This document shows, one piece after another, positions 60,301-64,000 of a stretch of DNA of 64,000 bases. Position 1 is the stretch's first letter. The number at the start of each line of letters is the position of its first letter. The notes beneath the pieces are model-generated. The model saw only the letters and a program-made list of their open reading frames with translations. It made no database searches and had not been told where the DNA came from. The stretch is from the NCBI GenBank assembly GCA_007115705.1, contig QXEO01000411.1, positions 7,975,702-8,039,701 of the forward strand, written 5' to 3'. A program made the translations under genes and the position numbers. Source of the stretch: Dactylis glomerata (Eukaryota; Streptophyta; Magnoliopsida; Poales; Poaceae).

Positions 60301-62468
60301 TGAGGAGCTTCCTTGGCCTCGCTGGATTTTATCGGCGCTTTGTCAAAGATTTTGGTTCCATTGCAGCGCCGCTGAACTAGCTTACTAAGAAATATGTGCC
60401 CTTTGTTTGGGGCAATGCACAACAAGACGCCTTCATGTTAATCAAAGATAAGCTTAAACATGCTCCTTTACTCCAACTTCCTGATTTTAATAAGACTTTT
60501 GAGTTGGAATGTGATGCTAGTGGAATTGGTTTAGGAGGAGTGCTGTTACAAGAGGGCAAACCTGTTGCATATTTTAGTGAGAAATTGAGTGGAGCTAGTT
60601 TGAACTATTCTACTTATGATAAGGAATTATATGCTCTTGTTTGGACATTAGAAACTTGGCAACATTATTTATGGCCTAAAGAATTTGTTATCCATCCTGA
60701 TCATGAATCTTTGAAGCATATTCGTAGTCAAGCTAAGTTGAATAAACGTCATGCAAAGTGGGTTGAATTCATTGAGTCTTTTCCTTATGTTATTAAACAA
60801 AAAAAGGGTAAAGATAATATTATTGCTCATGCTTTGTCACGTCGTTATACCATGTTATCTCAACTTGACTTCAAAATCTTTGGATTGGAAACTATTAAAG
60901 AACAATATGTGAATGATGCCGATTTTAAAGATGTTTTGTAGCATTGTCTAGAGGGTAGAACTTGGAACAAATTTGTCCTCAATGATGAGTTTGTGTTCCG
61001 TGCTAACAAACTATGCATTCCAGAAGGTTTCGTTCGTCTTTTGTTGCTGCAGGAGGCGCATGGAGGAGGATTGATGGGTCACTTTGGAGTAAAGAAGACA
61101 GAAGACATACTTGCTACACACTTCTTTTGGCCACACATGAGAAGGGATGTTGAGAGGTTTATTGCTCGCTGCACAACATGTCAAAAAGCTAAGTCCCGCC
61201 TTAATCCACATGGTTTATATATGCCTCTTCCTGTTCCTAGTGTACCTTGGGAGGATATTTCTATGGACTTTGTTTTAGGATTACCTCGCACACAGAAGGG
61301 GAGGGATAGTATTTTTGTGGTTGTGGATAGATTTTCTAAGATGGCACACTTTATTCCTTGTCATAAGAGTGATGATGCTGCTCATGTTGCTGAATTATAC
61401 TTTCGCGATGTTGTCCGCTTGCATGGTGTGCCTAATACTATTGTTTCAGATCGTGATACTAAATTTCTTAGCCATTTTTGGAGATGTTTATGGGCTAAGT
61501 TGGGGACTAAATTGCTGTCTAGTACTACATGTCATCCCCAAACTGATGGACAAACTGAAGTAGTAAATAGAACTTTGTCTACCATGTTATGGGCTGTTTT
61601 AAAAATGAATTTAAAAATGTGGGAAGATTGTTTACCTCATATTGAATTTTCTTACAATCGTTCCGTGCATTCTACAACTAAGTTATGCCCTTTTGAGATT
61701 GTGTATGGTTTTGTTCCTCGTGCACCTATTGATTTATTACCTATTCCATCTTCGGTGCAACATAATTTTGATGCTACACAACGTGCTGAACAGATTCTTA
61801 TGTTGCATAGGATTACTAAGGAAAATATAGAACGTATGAATGCTAAACATAAAGTTGCTGGTGATAAGGGACGCAAGCATATTGTGTTTGATGTGGGAGA
61901 TCTAGTTTGGTTGCATTTGCGCAAAGATCGTTTTCCTGATTTGCGCAAGTCTAAATTAATGCCACGTGCTGCTGGTCCTTTCAAAGTGTTAGAGAAAATG
62001 AATGATAATGCATATAAACTTGAGCTTCCTGCAGAGATGGGCATGGTAAGTCCTTCATTTAACATTGCAGATTTGAAACCATATTTTGGAGAAGAAGATG
62101 AGATTGTGTCGAGGACGACTTCAATTTAAGAAGGGGAGGATGATGAGGACATCCCTACGGTTGATACAACCGTTGCACCTACAGCCACACTTCCTCATGT
62201 TCCACAATTCCAAGGACCTCTCACAAGAGCTCGTGCACGCCAACTGAATTATCAGGTACTTTCGTTTCTAGGAACTATTCCTAATATTCATGAGAATATG
62301 ATGCTGCCTAAATTAGATGTGTTTATGTTACTTAGGAATGATGGGCCTAGCATGGATGAGAGGGACAAGCATTGGAGCATGATCATGCATGGAGATGATG
62401 GCAGCAATTGTGTGAGGATTCAAGATGACGCTACAAGTGAAGATTTCAGAACCTTGAAGCCACCATAA
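57381..62468 (+). pseudogene. Gag-pol polyprotein of B2 (nonsense-damaged)
   Basis: The same domain order as B1, all in one frame: gag, CCHC knuckle at 58581-58622, protease DGGS, RT YFDD (60075-60086), RNase H, integrase with D-D-x35-E intact (61266, 61449, 61557), and a tail that runs into the 3' LTR to TAA 62466-62468. Stops: 57411, 57606, 58023, 58278, 58470, 58572, 60378, 60939 and 62127. B1 has a sense codon at every one of these sites, and most are C-to-T or G-to-A changes. Two in-frame deletions: about 42 bp near 57888 and 9 bp near 60118, both at short direct repeats. A downstream piece, 58635-60380, is still a 581-codon open stretch. Confidence 0.93.
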
Positions 62469-63078
62469 TGATGCAAGGATGCTTGGACGAAATTCACAAG
62501 TTACCAAATCCCAAAATTTGTCCAAGGCTTTATATGGTGCTGCATCACCTTATTTTATGGGTTAAACCCATGTATTTTTGTCCTAGATAATTTAGGGATT
62601 TTCTGGAGGCTGTTTGAGTGGAAATCGGCCCATCTAGGGTTATTTTCGGATGGCCCAATAGGGTTGTATGAAAATCCCTACCCTTTCCCTCATATATACC
62701 TCTTCCTAGCCGTCATTAGAACTTGGATTTTGTTTAGTGAAAGACTTAGCCATGAGCTACCCTTCGCCATAGGCACAAGTGTCAAACCGACCTTCTGTAC
62801 TACGCACAGACAGAATCCCACCTCTTTAATAAAGCCTTCATCTATATTCGCAATATCTTGATTGCAACTATAATTCTTGCTGGTTCTTCGATTGCTTGCA
62901 GGGATTGATCCTCGTGATCAGGTTGATCTAGCTCCGGCGTGATCAATAGCCTCGGAAGTTGGTGTATCGATTGCTAAGGCGCAACGTCTCGCATGTTTGT
63001 AGTCGGATCGTCAACGTCGACCTCCACCATAATCGTAGTTATCGTCTCATCGAAAGATTGGGCACCTTTCCCCTATCA
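62141..63078 (+). repeat. 3' LTR of B2
   Basis: TGATGAGGAC to CCCCTATCA, 938 bp, preceded by the polypurine tract at 62129-62140. Over the first 345 bp I count five differences from the B1 3' LTR. Confidence 0.95.
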
Positions 63079-64000
63079 TTATGCCAAGTGGCATGATTTT
63101 CGTGTCACCAACAATTTGCATTGTGAAAACATTTGGCCGAAATATAGCTTGAACATGACTTTTAAAATCTCAAGGATGAGCAACTAGGGTTTTGAATTCC
63201 TAGGTTTCTTCATGCATGAGAGTGCATGGTAGGAGTTCACCAAAATTAGTGGGTGCCCAAAAATGCAAGAAATGGCATGGCTACAATTTTCCTGCATTTT
63301 TTTGGTAATAAGAAAATAAGACAAGAAGATAGTTTGATACATGCGATCTCTTTTTATGAAAGAGGGTTGATAATATGTATGAATAACATTTCCATTTGTT
63401 GATTGAGGCGAGTTGCCTTTTTGGAGAGAGTGGGTGGTGATTGCTAAGAAGTGATCCAAGGTTCATCAAGAAATACCAAGGATGGATTTAGTTTTGTCTA
63501 GAACTCAAAACTAACCCATAGTCACTATGGAAAGGTTCCAAAATATCATGGAAAGGTTATGGATTGTTAGAGTAGGTCAAGAAGAAGAGAAGTAGGGCAT
63601 ATGAGAGTCCCTACTAAATTCATTTCGAAAATTAAAAGTGTGGAGAAAAGGGAATCTACTGAAATTCAAATGGTCACTGAATTGATTAGGGTCAGAAATA
63701 AGAGTGAAACAAGTGGCAAATGGCCTCAATTGTCCAAGTGGTAATGGAGAGAATAGAAGATCAAATGAGAAAGATGAATTCTAGGAGGGTACATTATCAT
63801 GGATGGACCATATGAGCTTAATACAATTGTATGAAAACTTAAACCTTTAACATAAGTGAAGATAGGACCAAGTTTGGAAATATGATGATTTGGCATTTTA
63901 TCTAGACTCTTTGATATTGCTTGGCTTCATTCAGATGCTCTCAAGCATCAATAAGGGGTTATGAGTAATAATGAGTAGAGGAAATCCTCCAAGCAAAGAA
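63079..64000 (-). repeat. LTR D continuation after B2, to the window end
   Basis: 63079-63146 matches 29238-29305. Beyond that only this copy continues. It is low-GC DNA with no credible ORF. On the reverse strand it should approach the start of LTR D, and a CACCACCCACTCTC phrase recalls the U3 of C. The true LTR start is outside the window. Confidence 0.55.

Larger units (their letters stand above)
56041..63078 (+). mobile_element. Element B2: CRM-like chromovirus, 5' LTR truncated
   Basis: Homologous to B1 from about 22155 onward. The 5' LTR remnant is 56041-56318, the primer site is TGGTATCAGA at 56321-56330, the leader reaches 57380, and the 3' LTR is 62141-63078 followed by ttatg (63079-63083). 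The missing 5' target duplication is explained by the deletion at 56040. The polyprotein is in one frame with nine internal stops and no frameshift. Confidence 0.93.

Noticed and set aside
21490..63078. B1 and B2 as two independent insertions
   Set aside because: Both have ttatg and the same D flank after the 3' LTR, which is far more likely by duplication.
1..64000. Host genes, tRNA or rRNA genes
   Set aside because: No non-transposon protein domain or tRNA cloverleaf was recognised; primer sites complementary to tRNA-Met and tRNA-Asp are not tRNA genes.

Overview
The window is a nest of plant transposable elements, with no host gene, rRNA, tRNA gene or CRISPR array that I can support. Long Ty3/gypsy LTR elements, a CACTA transposon with TTGCAACAAA-type subterminal repeats, Stowaway-like termini and a Helitron point to a grass. 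The LTR sequence types suggest a large-genome Pooideae species (wheat, barley or oat relatives). Species and element family names were not searched and are not asserted.

Four LTR element types are named here by letter. A (7.4 kb) is a non-autonomous Athila-like element with a tRNA-Asp primer site and only a gag/protease-like ORF. B (7.7 kb) is a CRM-like chromovirus with a tRNA-Met primer site, whose polyprotein runs into its own 3' LTR. C has 4.5-kb LTRs and is a chromovirus with an extra ORF before gag. D is a reverse-strand LTR of a diverged relative of C. A' is a reverse-strand relative of A that C inserted into.

Layout, left (L) copy: 3' end of A (1-3513), chromodomain tail of C (3519-3671), C 3' LTR (3714-8215), A' (8216-8901), D (8902-9014), CACTA (9015-17330), D (17331-21489), B1 (21490-29237), D (29238-29305). 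Right (R) copy: A' LTR (29306-29721), a complete C (29722-55291) with a Helitron in its 5' LTR (32167-35277) and a complete A inside its polyprotein gene (43117-50561), A' (55292-55977), D (55978-56040), B2 (56041-63078), D to the window end.

L and R are two copies of one tandem segmental duplication. A sits at the same base of C in both (target duplication agaga). C sits at the same base of A' (ggcca), and B at the same base of D (ttatg). The join between copies is at about 29305/29306. The R copy later lost about 13 kb, leaving a scar near 56040 that removed the start of B2.

All coding regions belong to mobile elements and are broken by stops or frameshifts. B1 and B2 share no lesion, so B was probably still open when the duplication happened. 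The most unusual signal is a gene-like, possibly spliced acidic reading frame inside the C and D LTRs.
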